Part shown: positions 17,969 through 27,038 of the stretch, piece by piece
Layout of the letters: the number at the start of each line of letters is the position of its first letter
Numbering within the stretch: the stretch's first letter is position 1
NCBI GenBank assembly: GCA_022800935.1
Contig: JAAWRH010000006.1
Location: 50,471-114,470, forward strand
Reading direction: 5' to 3'
Source of the DNA: Oscillospiraceae bacterium
GTDB taxonomy: Bacteria > Bacillota > Clostridia > Oscillospirales > Ruminococcaceae
DNA: 64,000 bases
Position numbers and translations under genes: made by a program
The notes under the pieces: generated by a model
The model's input: only the letters and a program-made list of their open reading frames with translations
What the model was told of the DNA's origin: nothing
Databases searched by the model: none

Positions 17969-19006
17969 ATGAAAAGGCGGAGAAGTGTTGTTTTATATTG
18001 GTCATTTACATATATCATGATCCTGCTGTTCTCCCTTGTTTCTATGGTTCTGATATATACCGCAACCCAAAGAGTTGTAAAATATGAGATCATTCAGGCC
18101 AACAACAGCGTTATGGAAAATGCCGCTATAGGGCTGGACCGGAACCTTTTGATGGTGAGAAGCGCCCTTTATCAATTACAGGAGGACTATACCCTATCCT
18201 GCCTGAACAATGTGCAGGGGACGTTCAAACAGTTCCCGCCTTATCAGACCTATCAGGCGAATTCCCGAATGCAAAGCGCCCTGCTGTCACTGCCGTTTAT
18301 CAAGGAAATACTGATTTTTTATCCCCAGACAGCGGCGGTTGTGTCCTCCGAAACGGCGGCAAGCGCGGAAATTTACCACTATACATACCTTCGCCCAAAG
18401 GGAATCCCTTACGACCAGTGGGCGAAAAGCCTGGAGAATGTGCAGAAGCCTTCGCTGCTTCCCATATATTCTGAAGAAGATGATATGCCGTTGCTGCTGT
18501 ACTATGTGTATCCTGCCCGCAACGGTATGAAGCTGGCAGCAATCATAGATACGCAAAAGCTGATTTCCGATGTAGATTTGTTTGACAGCGACCTGTACCT
18601 GATAAACACAGAGGCCGAAGAAGAAATGCCGCTGAGGCTGCTTGCTGCACATCCGTCCAATGAACTGGACTGGCGGGAAATCCATGTTGATTTTTCGGAA
18701 CCGCCAAGGGGGGAAAGCATCCAAACTGAACGCTTCCGTACAGGAAAAAACCAAAGGATGGTTTCCTGCAAAAAATCCAAAATTCAGAATTTGTTTTACT
18801 GTGTTTCCACCCCCTACAATGTATTTTATTCCTGGTACTTTTTTACCCAAAGGATCATGGTATTCGGGATGCTGATGTATTTGATAATAGGAATCGCGGT
18901 GGTATTCCTCAGTGTACGCCAGCAGTACCGGCCTGTAAAAAAACTGATTGAGGTTATGGAGAAGGATCAATTTGTTTCCACCCCCCCGACCGTATTCCGG
19001 CAATGA
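17969..19006 (+). CDS. Membrane sensor half of an AraC-type regulator (frameshifted)
   Basis: N-terminal half of what should be one protein of about 794 aa, of the YtdP/YesN-like class of membrane-anchored AraC regulators that control Lpl-type importers. Residues 11-32 form membrane helix 1 and about 285-310 helix 2, with an extracytoplasmic sensor domain between. The frame ends early, 26 bases after a run of seven C (18981-18987). Removing one C joins it to the frame encoding the helix-turn-helix. ATG 17969 follows AAAGGAGGAAAG. As read here the product would be a membrane stub unable to bind DNA. Confidence 0.8.
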   Translation: MKRRRSVVLYWSFTYIMILLFSLVSMVLIYTATQRVVKYEIIQANNSVMENAAIGLDRNLLMVRSALYQLQEDYTLSCLNNVQGTFKQFPPYQTYQANSRMQSALLSLPFIKEILIFYPQTAAVVSSETAASAEIYHYTYLRPKGIPYDQWAKSLENVQKPSLLPIYSEEDDMPLLLYYVYPARNGMKLAAIIDTQKLISDVDLFDSDLYLINTEAEEEMPLRLLAAHPSNELDWREIHVDFSEPPRGESIQTERFRTGKNQRMVSCKKSKIQNLFYCVSTPYNVFYSWYFFTQRIMVFGMLMYLIIGIAVVFLSVRQQYRPVKKLIEVMEKDQFVSTPPTVFRQ

Positions 19007-20354
19007 ATTCATATTCTTGTCCGACCAGCTGAACGGAATCCGACGTGGACGGGAGGCCTTTTTCAGACGGAGGCAGATACTGGAGTGGGAATCCAGCCTT
19101 CTGCGCCGGATTGCCCAAGGGGAGGGTAATCTTCTGCCCCGTTTTTATGAAAGTGCCGAAAAATCTCAGAGGGAAAACGGCGCCGCATTCCCTTTGGAGG
19201 GAATGGCCTGCTGGCTGGCGGCTTTTTACCTCTGTGATTACGGGGTGCGGACTGGAAACGAAATGCGGCGGGATCCCTTTTCCCCTGTTATGGAGGACTA
19301 CTACACTTTCTCCCAGATGATCCTGCGAAGAACTGCCGCTGAACAGTTTTCTCCGCCCCAGATTCAGCCGAACGCAGCCCTGGTTTATCTGTTCGACCTG
19401 AAAAACATACACCTTGCCGCCGCCTTTCTGCAAGTGGAGAATGCCAGGGATTATTTAGAGGCGGCGGCGGCGCGTATCTGCAATGAAGCAAACGCACAGA
19501 GCTATATGGAGTCCGATTATGTAATACTGCCCAAGGCATGCAATTTGGACAGCCTCCCCCAGGGCTGCGCGGATTTGATGCGCTTTATCACGGAAAAAGA
19601 GCTTTCCAAGATCAAATCTGCCGGTGAAATCCCCGACCTCCCCAGCCGCGGCGCTGAGCTTCCCAGTCTTTTCCCGCCGGAGGTATGCCGGACCCTAGAG
19701 CGGTTTATCCGTACCCATAATATAGAAAAAATGGATGAAATGCTCGTCTCACTGTTTCGGGGATATACCCTGACCGGCAACGCTACCCTGATGTGGGATG
19801 ATTTCTCTCTGGTGATTTCAGAGCTTGTTTCTTTCGGGGTAGATTTTATCCGGCAGACCCATTTAAACGGATGGAAGGGCGCTTCAAAGGTTTCCCAGCT
19901 AATCAATGACACGGCGGCCGCCGAAAATCCCGTGCATATTCTACGGGGATTGCTGGAGCTGTTCCACTCTATTGCCGATGCCTTTGAGGCTTTCAGCCGG
20001 AACCTTGAGGAAAACAGTCAGCAAAAAAAGGCAGCGGATATCTGCGGCTACATTAAGCGCCATTACCCCGATCCAAATTTGTCCCTCAGTTCGCTTGCGG
20101 CCCAGTTTGAAATGAATATCAATCAGCTTTCCAAGCATTTCAAAAGCGTGACAGGAGACAGTGTCCCCGATTATATCAATCGGGTTAGGATTGGCGCCGC
20201 AAAAGAGATTCTGTGCAGCAATAAATACGCAAATTTGGACGACCTTGCCGCGCAGGTAGGGTATAATAATACCAAAACGCTGATAAGGGCCTTTAAACGG
20301 TTTGAGGATACCACTCCAGGCCAGTACCGAGACCTGCATAGATGCCCTAATTAG
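18948..20354 (+). CDS. DNA-binding half of the split AraC-type regulator
   Basis: C-terminal part of the same gene, in the +1 frame after the C tract. The genuine shared sequence begins around 18988 (YSGNEFIFLSDQLNGIRRGR). The last 100 residues form an AraC double helix-turn-helix: SLSSLAAQFEMNINQLSKHF, then NLDDLAAQVGYNNTKTLIRA and FKRFEDTTPGQYRD. No ribosome site precedes an internal start, so on its own it is probably not translated well. The intact protein would be a one-component sensor of an extracellular sugar signal acting on the divergent importer operon. Function is inferred from family and position. Confidence 0.8.
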   Translation: MRLWRRINLFPPPRPYSGNEFIFLSDQLNGIRRGREAFFRRRQILEWESSLLRRIAQGEGNLLPRFYESAEKSQRENGAAFPLEGMACWLAAFYLCDYGVRTGNEMRRDPFSPVMEDYYTFSQMILRRTAAEQFSPPQIQPNAALVYLFDLKNIHLAAAFLQVENARDYLEAAAARICNEANAQSYMESDYVILPKACNLDSLPQGCADLMRFITEKELSKIKSAGEIPDLPSRGAELPSLFPPEVCRTLERFIRTHNIEKMDEMLVSLFRGYTLTGNATLMWDDFSLVISELVSFGVDFIRQTHLNGWKGASKVSQLINDTAAAENPVHILRGLLELFHSIADAFEAFSRNLEENSQQKKAADICGYIKRHYPDPNLSLSSLAAQFEMNINQLSKHFKSVTGDSVPDYINRVRIGAAKEILCSNKYANLDDLAAQVGYNNTKTLIRAFKRFEDTTPGQYRDLHRCPN

Positions 20355-20500
20355 AGAACATTAAACAAAACCGCATTAAAATGTAATTTTTTTAAGAAAT
20401 TCTCTCCTGCCGCATTGTTATTTCCCCTGGAATGACTTATAATAGGTATAAGAAAGGCGTTGCACCGAAAAATTTGATTTTTTAGGGAGGACTTCAAAAA

Positions 20501-20800
20501 ATGAAAAACAATACCCTTTTATCCCTGATTGCCCTGATTGTCGCCGTTATAGGAGTCATGACTGCCGTCATCCTGTTTATGAGGAAAAAGCGCTGCGAGC
20601 TGTTCACCAAAATAGACGCCAGCCTGGATGAGGATGACGAGATTGACGACGAGGATATAGACTTTGACGCCATCCTGGAAGACCAGGAAGAGGAAACGAA
20701 CAGCGAAGAAGGCTGCTGCGCGGACTGCGCTGAATGCACCGAAAACTGCTGTGAGCCGGAACAGGCGGACGACAAGGAAGAAACAAATGCCGAGGGATGA
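20501..20800 (+). CDS. Small membrane protein with acidic Cys-rich tail
   Basis: A 99-aa protein not assigned to a family. Residues 5-26 (LLSLIALIVAVIGVMTAVIL) form one membrane helix followed by RKKRC, so the tail is probably cytoplasmic. The tail is strongly acidic (DEDDEIDDEDIDFD) and has a cluster of Cys, CCADCAECTENCC, that could bind metal. ATG 20501 follows AGGGAGGACTT. It lies about 145 bp before the glycyl radical enzyme on the same strand. Function unknown. Confidence 0.7.
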   Translation: MKNNTLLSLIALIVAVIGVMTAVILFMRKKRCELFTKIDASLDEDDEIDDEDIDFDAILEDQEEETNSEEGCCADCAECTENCCEPEQADDKEETNAEG

Positions 20801-20945
20801 AACCCGGCGAACATAAGTAATTTCCGTTTAGATAAAAACCATATACGGCATACAGCCCAGACTCCAAAAAGGGGTTTGGGCTGAAAGGCTGTACAAGAGC
20901 CTGTTTTATACCGCAGTGAAAAATAAATAGAAAGGATGTCCACAC

Positions 20946-23471
20946 ATGCGCCATTTCCACGATGAAGATATCCAAAAGAGCCCCCGAATTCAACGGCTGA
21001 TCGACCATCTCTACGCCAAAATGCCGGAAATTGAGGCGGACCGGGCGGTGATTCTCACCGAAAGCTACCGCGCCACCGAGGGGGAGCCGGTCATCACCCG
21101 CCGCGCCAAGGCATTCCAGAAAATTTGTGAGGAGCTGCCCATCATCATCCGCCCGGAGGAACTGATTGTGGGGAGCAACAGCCAGGCCCCGCGGGGCTGC
21201 CAGGTGTTTCCGGAGTATTCCTATGAATGGCTGGAAGGGGAGTTCGATACCGTAGCAGCCCGCAGCGCGGATCCCTTTTACATATCGGAGGAAACCAAGC
21301 AGCGTTTACGGAGCGTATACCCTTATTGGAAGGGAAAAACCACCAGTGAGCTCGCCACTTCCTATATGACCAAGGAAACCCTCACTGCCATGGAACACAA
21401 CATCTTCACACCGGGCAACTACTTTTACAACGGCATCGGCCACTTTACCGTAAAATATGAGGAGGTTCTGGCCATCGGGTTCGATGGTATCGCGGCCAAG
21501 GCAAAGGCGGCCCTTTCCGCCTGCCGGCCCGGCGACGCGGATTACGCCAGACGGAGCCATTTCCTCAACGCAGTGATTATCAGCTGCAATGCCGCCGTTT
21601 CCTATGCCCACCGGTATGCGGTGCTGGCCCTGGACATGGCCCAGAAGGAGACAAACCCCCAGCGGAAGATGGAGCTGCTGAAAATCGCGGAAAACTGCGC
21701 CCAGGTCCCTGGAAAACCTGCCCGGAGCTTCTACGAAGCCTGCCAGTCCTTCTGGTTTGTCCAGATGCTGCTCCAGACGGAATCCAGCGGACACTCCATC
21801 TCTCCCGGACGGTTTGACCAATATATGTACCCCTACTATGAAAAGGACATCCAGGCGGGACTTATTACCAGGGAGCAGGCCCAGGAGCTCATCGACTGCA
21901 TCTGGGTAAAGCTCAATGACCTGAACAAGGTCCGGGACGCGGCCTCGGCGGAGGGGTTTGCGGGCTACAGCCTGTTCCAGAACCTGATTGTCGGCGGACA
22001 AAACGAGGAGGGAGAAGATGTCACCAATGACCTGTCCTTTATGTGCCTGGAGGCCGCCCTCCACGTCATGCTCCCCGCGCCGTCCCTGTCCATCCGCGTC
22101 TGGAACAAAACCCCCGACGAACTGCTGATGAAAGCTGCAAAGGTCACGCGCACCGGCATCGGCCTGCCCGCTTACTATAACGACGAGGTGATCATTCCCG
22201 CCATGATGAGCCGGGGCGTCACCCTGGAGGACGCCAGAACCTACAACATCATCGGCTGTGTGGAGCCCCAGAAGGGCGGAAAGACCGACGGCTGGCACGA
22301 CGCGGCCTTCTTCAACATGTGCCGTCCCCTGGAGATGGTCTTCTTCAACGGCATGGAGGACGGCGTTCAGGTCGGTCCCCGCACCGGAGATGTTTCCCAG
22401 ATGAAAACCTTTGACGAATTCTACGACGCGTATAAAGCTCAGATGAATTACTTCATCGAGCTGATGGTCAACGCCGACAACGCCATCGACATTGCCCACG
22501 CGGAGCGCTGCCCGCTGCCCTTCCAGTCCTCCATGATTGAGGACTGCATCGGAAGGGGAAAGTCCCTCCAGGAGGGCGGGGCCATTTACAACTTCACCGG
22601 CCCCCAGGGCTTTGGCATCGCCAATGTGTCCGACTCCCTGTACGCCATCAAGCAGCTTGTCTTTGAGCAAAAGAAAGTCACATTGGCCGAGTGGAGGGAA
22701 GCCCTTGCGGACAACTACGGCAGGGGGCTGAGCAAACAGCAGATTGAATCCCTCACCACCCAGATTGCCAAAAACCTGGCCGACGCCGGACAGCCTGTGG
22801 GGGAAAAGGAAATCGCCGCCGTCTACCAGACTGTCGCCTCACAGGGCATCTCCCCGGAGAAAAAGGCAAAGTACGACCAGCTTTTGGAGTGGATCGACCA
22901 GGTCCCCAAATACGGCAACGACATTGAGGAAGCGGATAAATTCGCCAGGGACGTGGCCTATACTTATACAAAGCCTTTGAACCAGTACCGCAACCCAAGG
23001 GGCGGCATCTTCCAGGCGGGACTGTACCCGGTTTCCGCCAATGTGCCCCTGGGGGCTCAGACCGGAGCCACCCCTGACGGCCGGCTGGCCAACACTCCCA
23101 TTGCCGACGGCATCGGCCCGGCCTCCGGAAGGGACACCCACGGCCCCACCGCGGCGGTCAACTCTGTGGCAAAGATAGACCATGGAATTGCCTCCAACGG
23201 CACACTGCTCAACCAGAAGTTCCATCCCTCCGCTTTAAGCGGCGTGGAGGGCTTGCAGAAGTTCTGCTCTTTTATCCGCGCCTTCTTCGACCAGAAGGGG
23301 ATGCACATGCAGTTCAACGTCGTCAGCCGGGAGACCCTGCTGGACGCCCAGGCCCACCCCGATCAATACCGGAACCTGGTGGTCCGCGTGGCGGGGTACA
23401 GCGCCCTGTTCACTACACTGTCCAAGTCCCTGCAGGACGACATCATCAACCGCACCATGCAGGGATTTTAG
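20946..23471 (+). CDS. Glycyl radical enzyme of the dehydratase branch
   Basis: An 841-aa member of the pyruvate formate-lyase superfamily. The radical loop RVAGYSALFTTLSK carries the glycyl radical at Gly817, and the thiyl Cys is Cys438 in IIGCVEPQ. A Glu two residues after that Cys marks the dehydratase/lyase branch (glycerol, propanediol and choline-type enzymes), not true formate-lyase, which has adjacent Cys-Cys. GIGHFTVKYEEVL and ESSGHSISPGRFDQYMYP resemble the substrate-pocket segments of glycerol dehydratase. A diol is the best guess, but no aldehyde dehydrogenase or microcompartment genes are nearby. ATG 20946 follows AAAGGATGTCCAC. The activase is encoded 33 bp downstream. Confidence 0.88.
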   Translation: MRHFHDEDIQKSPRIQRLIDHLYAKMPEIEADRAVILTESYRATEGEPVITRRAKAFQKICEELPIIIRPEELIVGSNSQAPRGCQVFPEYSYEWLEGEFDTVAARSADPFYISEETKQRLRSVYPYWKGKTTSELATSYMTKETLTAMEHNIFTPGNYFYNGIGHFTVKYEEVLAIGFDGIAAKAKAALSACRPGDADYARRSHFLNAVIISCNAAVSYAHRYAVLALDMAQKETNPQRKMELLKIAENCAQVPGKPARSFYEACQSFWFVQMLLQTESSGHSISPGRFDQYMYPYYEKDIQAGLITREQAQELIDCIWVKLNDLNKVRDAASAEGFAGYSLFQNLIVGGQNEEGEDVTNDLSFMCLEAALHVMLPAPSLSIRVWNKTPDELLMKAAKVTRTGIGLPAYYNDEVIIPAMMSRGVTLEDARTYNIIGCVEPQKGGKTDGWHDAAFFNMCRPLEMVFFNGMEDGVQVGPRTGDVSQMKTFDEFYDAYKAQMNYFIELMVNADNAIDIAHAERCPLPFQSSMIEDCIGRGKSLQEGGAIYNFTGPQGFGIANVSDSLYAIKQLVFEQKKVTLAEWREALADNYGRGLSKQQIESLTTQIAKNLADAGQPVGEKEIAAVYQTVASQGISPEKKAKYDQLLEWIDQVPKYGNDIEEADKFARDVAYTYTKPLNQYRNPRGGIFQAGLYPVSANVPLGAQTGATPDGRLANTPIADGIGPASGRDTHGPTAAVNSVAKIDHGIASNGTLLNQKFHPSALSGVEGLQKFCSFIRAFFDQKGMHMQFNVVSRETLLDAQAHPDQYRNLVVRVAGYSALFTTLSKSLQDDIINRTMQGF

Positions 23472-23504
23472 GGATTTTAAAAAGAAGGGTACAGGAAATC
23501 AACT

Positions 23505-24299
23505 ATGGAAAAAGAATACCTTCAGGTCCGGGGCAGGATATTTGATATCCAAAAATATTCCATCCACGACGGGCCGGGCATCCGAACCATTGTATTTTTA
23601 AAGGGCTGTCCCCTGCGGTGCAGGTGGTGCTGCAATCCGGAATCCCAGGAGCGGGAAATCCAGACCATGATCACCGGGGGAAAGCCGAAGACTATCGGCA
23701 GGGATGTCACCGTTGGAGAGGTCATGGACGAAGTGATGCAGGACCGGTTTTACTACCGGCGCTCCGGCGGCGGGCTCACCCTGTCCGGCGGGGAATCGCT
23801 GATGCAGCCGGACTTTGCGTCGGCGCTGATGCAGGCCGCCCATGAGCGGGGGATCAACACGGCCATGGAGTCCACCGGTCTGGCCCCTTTCCGGGTGATT
23901 GCGGAAAAGATACTGCCCTATCTGGACCTTTATCTGATGGATATCAAGCACACTGACCGGGAAAAGCACAAGTTTTTTACCGGTGTATCCAACGAGCTGA
24001 TTTTGGAAAACGCCAAAAAAATAGCCGCGTCGGGACAAAATCTGGTGATTCGCGTTCCGGTGGTGCCCGGCTTCAACGCCACCGAGGGGGAGATACTGGA
24101 GATAGCGAGATTTGCGGCCTCCCTCCCTGGGGTGGAGCGGCTGCATCTGCTGCCCTACCACCGTCTGGGAATGGACAAGTACGCGGGGCTGGGCAGGGAT
24201 TACACGCTGTCCAGCGTCCAGCCGCCCTCCAACGAGCTGATGCAGAGACTGATGGATGCGGCTTCTGTAACCGGGCTGCGGGTTAGGATTGGGGGATGA
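23505..24299 (+). CDS. Glycyl-radical enzyme activase (radical SAM), short form
   Basis: A 264-aa radical SAM enzyme that installs the glycyl radical on the upstream enzyme using S-adenosylmethionine. The cluster motif is Cys35-x3-Cys39-x2-Cys42 in KGCPLRCRWCCNPES, and GGGLTLSGGESLMQ is the SAM-binding GGE region. Dehydratase activases are usually about 300 aa and carry an extra ferredoxin-like insert with up to eight Cys after NPESQ. Here that region is only EREIQTMITGGKPK and has no Cys, as in the compact formate-lyase activase. The start ATG 23505 lies 33 bp after the enzyme gene, so the two form an operon. Confidence 0.9.
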   Translation: MEKEYLQVRGRIFDIQKYSIHDGPGIRTIVFLKGCPLRCRWCCNPESQEREIQTMITGGKPKTIGRDVTVGEVMDEVMQDRFYYRRSGGGLTLSGGESLMQPDFASALMQAAHERGINTAMESTGLAPFRVIAEKILPYLDLYLMDIKHTDREKHKFFTGVSNELILENAKKIAASGQNLVIRVPVVPGFNATEGEILEIARFAASLPGVERLHLLPYHRLGMDKYAGLGRDYTLSSVQPPSNELMQRLMDAASVTGLRVRIGG

Positions 24300-24343
24300 T
24301 ACTTTTTTTGAAGAATAGTATAAAGACACTATATGATGAAACA

Positions 24344-24388
24344 GCGGCTGCTCTGTCTGGAAAGGCAATACAGAACAGCTGCTTTTTA
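24344..24388 (+). terminator. Terminator after the glycyl radical operon
   Basis: Stem 24344-24356 with 24370-24382 (one mismatch, one wobble) followed by TTTTTATTG. Confidence 0.65.
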
Positions 24389-24423
24389 TTGTTTGCTGAA
24401 CATAGCGATTGAGGAGGTCCATT

Positions 24424-25374
24424 ATGATAGAAGTAGAAAACCTCTGCAAGGATTACCTGGTAAAAGGCTCCAAGGACGGCCTGTTCAGCCGGGGAAAGCA
24501 GAAAAAGCGGGCGGTCTCCAACATCAACTTTACCATACATCCCGGTGAACTGGTGGGATATATCGGCCCCAACGGGGCGGGGAAATCCACCACCATCAAA
24601 ATGCTCACCGGGATTCTTCTGCCCGACGGCGGGAGCGTCCGCATTGACGGCCTGGATCCGTTCCGTCAGCGCAAACAGAACTGCCAGAATATGGGAGTGC
24701 TGTTCGGACAGCGTTCCCAGCTCTGGTGGCATCTGCGGCTGGATGACACCTACCGCCTGTTAAAGCACCTCTATGAAATCCCCGATGAGCAGTATAAAGC
24801 CCGGCTTTCTGTGTTAAGGGAGATACTGGAGCTGGATGAGTTCTGGACGCAGCCGGTCCGCCAGCTTTCCCTGGGGCAGAGAATGCGGGGAGAACTGGCG
24901 GCGGCGCTGCTCCACAGCCCCTCCTATCTGTACCTGGACGAGCCGACGGTGGGGATGGATGTATTGGTCAAGGAACGTATCCGGGAGCTGCTAGGGGAGA
25001 TCAACCGCCGGGACGGCGTGACCATCCTGCTGACCACCCATGACCTGGAGGATGTGGAGCGGCTTTGTTCGCGGGTTATGGTCATCAACCATGGGAACCT
25101 GCTCTATGACGGCACCATGGCAGAGCTTCGGCACAGGTGCCCGGCGGATTCCTCCGTAACCATCGACATCGACGGCGAGCCCATTCTCCCGGACAGCCTG
25201 CGCAGCGTGAAGCGGGAGGGGAGCCGGGTTTCATTCCATTTCAGCCGCCATATGGGGGAAGGGGAGCTGCTGGCAAAGGTCATCTCCCAGAACCATGTGC
25301 GGGATATCTCCATCACCGAGCCCCCCATTGAGGAGGTTGTCCGGGACCTGTACGAGGGAGGGGAAAACGCATGA
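24424..25374 (+). CDS. ABC-2 type transporter ATP-binding protein
   Basis: A 316-aa ATPase with Walker A GPNGAGKST, signature LSLGQRMRGELAAALLHSP, Walker B YLYLDEPTVGMD and the switch His in LLTTHDLEDVERLC. The N-terminal extension YLVKGSKDGLFSRGKQKKRA and overall pattern match COG4586, which works with two dissimilar permeases (COG4587 and COG3694), exactly the next two genes. These three-gene systems are exporters of unknown substrate. ATG 24424 follows GAGGAGGTCC. The last codons overlap the next start (ATGA). Confidence 0.9.
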   Translation: MIEVENLCKDYLVKGSKDGLFSRGKQKKRAVSNINFTIHPGELVGYIGPNGAGKSTTIKMLTGILLPDGGSVRIDGLDPFRQRKQNCQNMGVLFGQRSQLWWHLRLDDTYRLLKHLYEIPDEQYKARLSVLREILELDEFWTQPVRQLSLGQRMRGELAAALLHSPSYLYLDEPTVGMDVLVKERIRELLGEINRRDGVTILLTTHDLEDVERLCSRVMVINHGNLLYDGTMAELRHRCPADSSVTIDIDGEPILPDSLRSVKREGSRVSFHFSRHMGEGELLAKVISQNHVRDISITEPPIEEVVRDLYEGGENA

Positions 25375-26174
25375 AGCTGTATGCCTATTTTCTGATGGCA
25401 TATTTTTCGCTGAAGGAATCCCTAACCTATTGGAAGGATTATATTTCCTTTATCATCTTTTCGGTGTTGGGGCTTGTGCTGCAAATAAGCGCCTGGTATG
25501 CCCTGTACAGCAGCGTTGACTTTGCGCCCGTTATGGGGCGGAGCTATGAAACGATGATTACTTACTATCTGATCATGCAGATTGTCAGAAACTTTACCTC
25601 TGCCGACGGCATTGCAGGGACGCTGGAACAGCGTATGTCCACCGGGGAAATTGCGACGGATATGCTTCGGCCGGCCGCCCCCCGCGGCATCTTGATTGCC
25701 CGCGCCTGGGGAGAAAAGCTCTATTACTTTATCCCGTCTATTCTGATTTTTGTGGGGTCTGTTTTGGTTGTAGGGGGGATACAGCTTCCCGCGTCTCCCG
25801 GCGTGTTTGCGGCCTTCTGTGTATCGCTCTGTTTGGGCTACTTAATCAACCTCATGTTTGATCTTGTAATGGCTACCTTTGCCTTCTGGTTTATTGAGGT
25901 CAACACACTGCGATGGTTTGTTACCTTTTTTGTGGCCCTGTCCGGGACAGCGGTTCCCCTGTGGCTGCTGCCCTCCTGGCTTCAAGCCATCTGCCGCGCC
26001 CTTCCCTTCCAGGCTGCCGCCTATGTGCCGATGCAGATTTACCTGGGCAGCACCAATCCCGCTGAAATCCTGAGGGCCTTTGGAACCCAGATATTCTGGA
26101 TTATCGGGCTGTTTTTGGTACAGGAATGGCTTTGGCGGCGGGGCAAAAGACGGATTGTGGTTTTAGGCGGTTAG
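25371..26174 (+). CDS. ABC-2 type permease (COG4587-like)
   Basis: A 267-aa protein with six hydrophobic segments, the first permease of the exporter. It contains GIAGTLEQRMSTGEIATDML, a loop seen in this family (a statement of insertion polarity and ATPase contact). It overlaps the ATPase gene by 4 bp (ATGA), so translation is coupled. The third gene starts 19 bp downstream. Substrate unknown. Confidence 0.85.
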   Translation: MKLYAYFLMAYFSLKESLTYWKDYISFIIFSVLGLVLQISAWYALYSSVDFAPVMGRSYETMITYYLIMQIVRNFTSADGIAGTLEQRMSTGEIATDMLRPAAPRGILIARAWGEKLYYFIPSILIFVGSVLVVGGIQLPASPGVFAAFCVSLCLGYLINLMFDLVMATFAFWFIEVNTLRWFVTFFVALSGTAVPLWLLPSWLQAICRALPFQAAAYVPMQIYLGSTNPAEILRAFGTQIFWIIGLFLVQEWLWRRGKRRIVVLGG

Positions 26175-26193
26175 GAAAGGGGGGTACTTTTTG

Positions 26194-27024
26194 ATGAATC
26201 CATGCAAACGGTTTTTCCATCGGATTGTCTGGTTCTTTCAGCTCTGCGGCATGACGCTTTCCATGTGCTGGAGGGGGTACATCAGCCATAAGGGGTGGTC
26301 TGCCCTTGTCCACGGCATCGGGCTGATTGTAGGCTACCTGGGGGACTATGTTGTCCTCTATTCCATGATTATGAATTTCCCCGGAATCGCCGGGTTTACC
26401 GCCTTGGACGTCTGCTTTCTGTATTCCATGGGGCTGGTGTGCTATGCCTTGGGAAATATCCATACGCGGGAATTCTGGAAGATTGACGACCTGGTGCTGC
26501 GGGGCGGGCTTGACCTTTACCTTGTGCGCCCGGTATCTCCCCTTGTGCAGATGTTTGTCAGGGATATTCAGGTGGGATATCTCTCCCATCTGATTTTAGG
26601 GCTGGGGTGTATGTTTCTCGTAAAGGGGATGTCCGGGATTCCCTGGGATATCACCCATTGGCTGTTGTTCTTTTTCAGCATCCTGGCGGGAAGCGTTGTG
26701 ATGAGCGGCATTTCCCTGATTGCCACACCATTGTCCTTCTGGTGGGGAAAGTCCCGCTCGGTGACAGGGTTTGTCCGCGGCGGTCTGCGGGGAACGCTGA
26801 AATATCCCATAACAATCTACCCTAAATTGATTCAGATTCTTGTCTATATCATCCCTTACGCCTTTGTGGCATATTATCCGTGCCTCTACCTTTTGGGAAG
26901 GGACACCTCTCCAAAAGCGGTTTTATATCCCTTTATCTCTATGCTGGTGGGAATTGCCGTCAATTTTGCCTTCTGGGTGTTCTGGCGGATGGGGCTGAGA
27001 AGATATAACAGCGCAGGGGGATAA
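26194..27024 (+). CDS. ABC-2 type permease (COG3694-like)
   Basis: The second permease of the exporter, about 276 aa with six hydrophobic segments. It contains FWKIDDLVLRGGLDLYLVRP, matched by a similar loop in the first permease. ATG 26194 follows AGGAAAGGGGGG; a TTG one codon earlier is also in frame but is less likely. The gene ends the operon, and a convergent ATPase gene begins its 3' end 14 bp further on. Confidence 0.85.
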   Translation: MNPCKRFFHRIVWFFQLCGMTLSMCWRGYISHKGWSALVHGIGLIVGYLGDYVVLYSMIMNFPGIAGFTALDVCFLYSMGLVCYALGNIHTREFWKIDDLVLRGGLDLYLVRPVSPLVQMFVRDIQVGYLSHLILGLGCMFLVKGMSGIPWDITHWLLFFFSILAGSVVMSGISLIATPLSFWWGKSRSVTGFVRGGLRGTLKYPITIYPKLIQILVYIIPYAFVAYYPCLYLLGRDTSPKAVLYPFISMLVGIAVNFAFWVFWRMGLRRYNSAGG

Positions 27025-27038
27025 TTTGAGGACAGGCT

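Noticed and set aside
18948..20354. Separate AraC regulator with its own start at 18948
   Set aside because: No ribosome site, and the first 13 codons overlap the end of the sensor frame; the join at the C tract explains the data better.
21306..22670. 454-codon frame antisense to the glycyl radical enzyme
   Set aside because: A long shadow frame caused by high GC and codon bias; no promoter or ribosome site.
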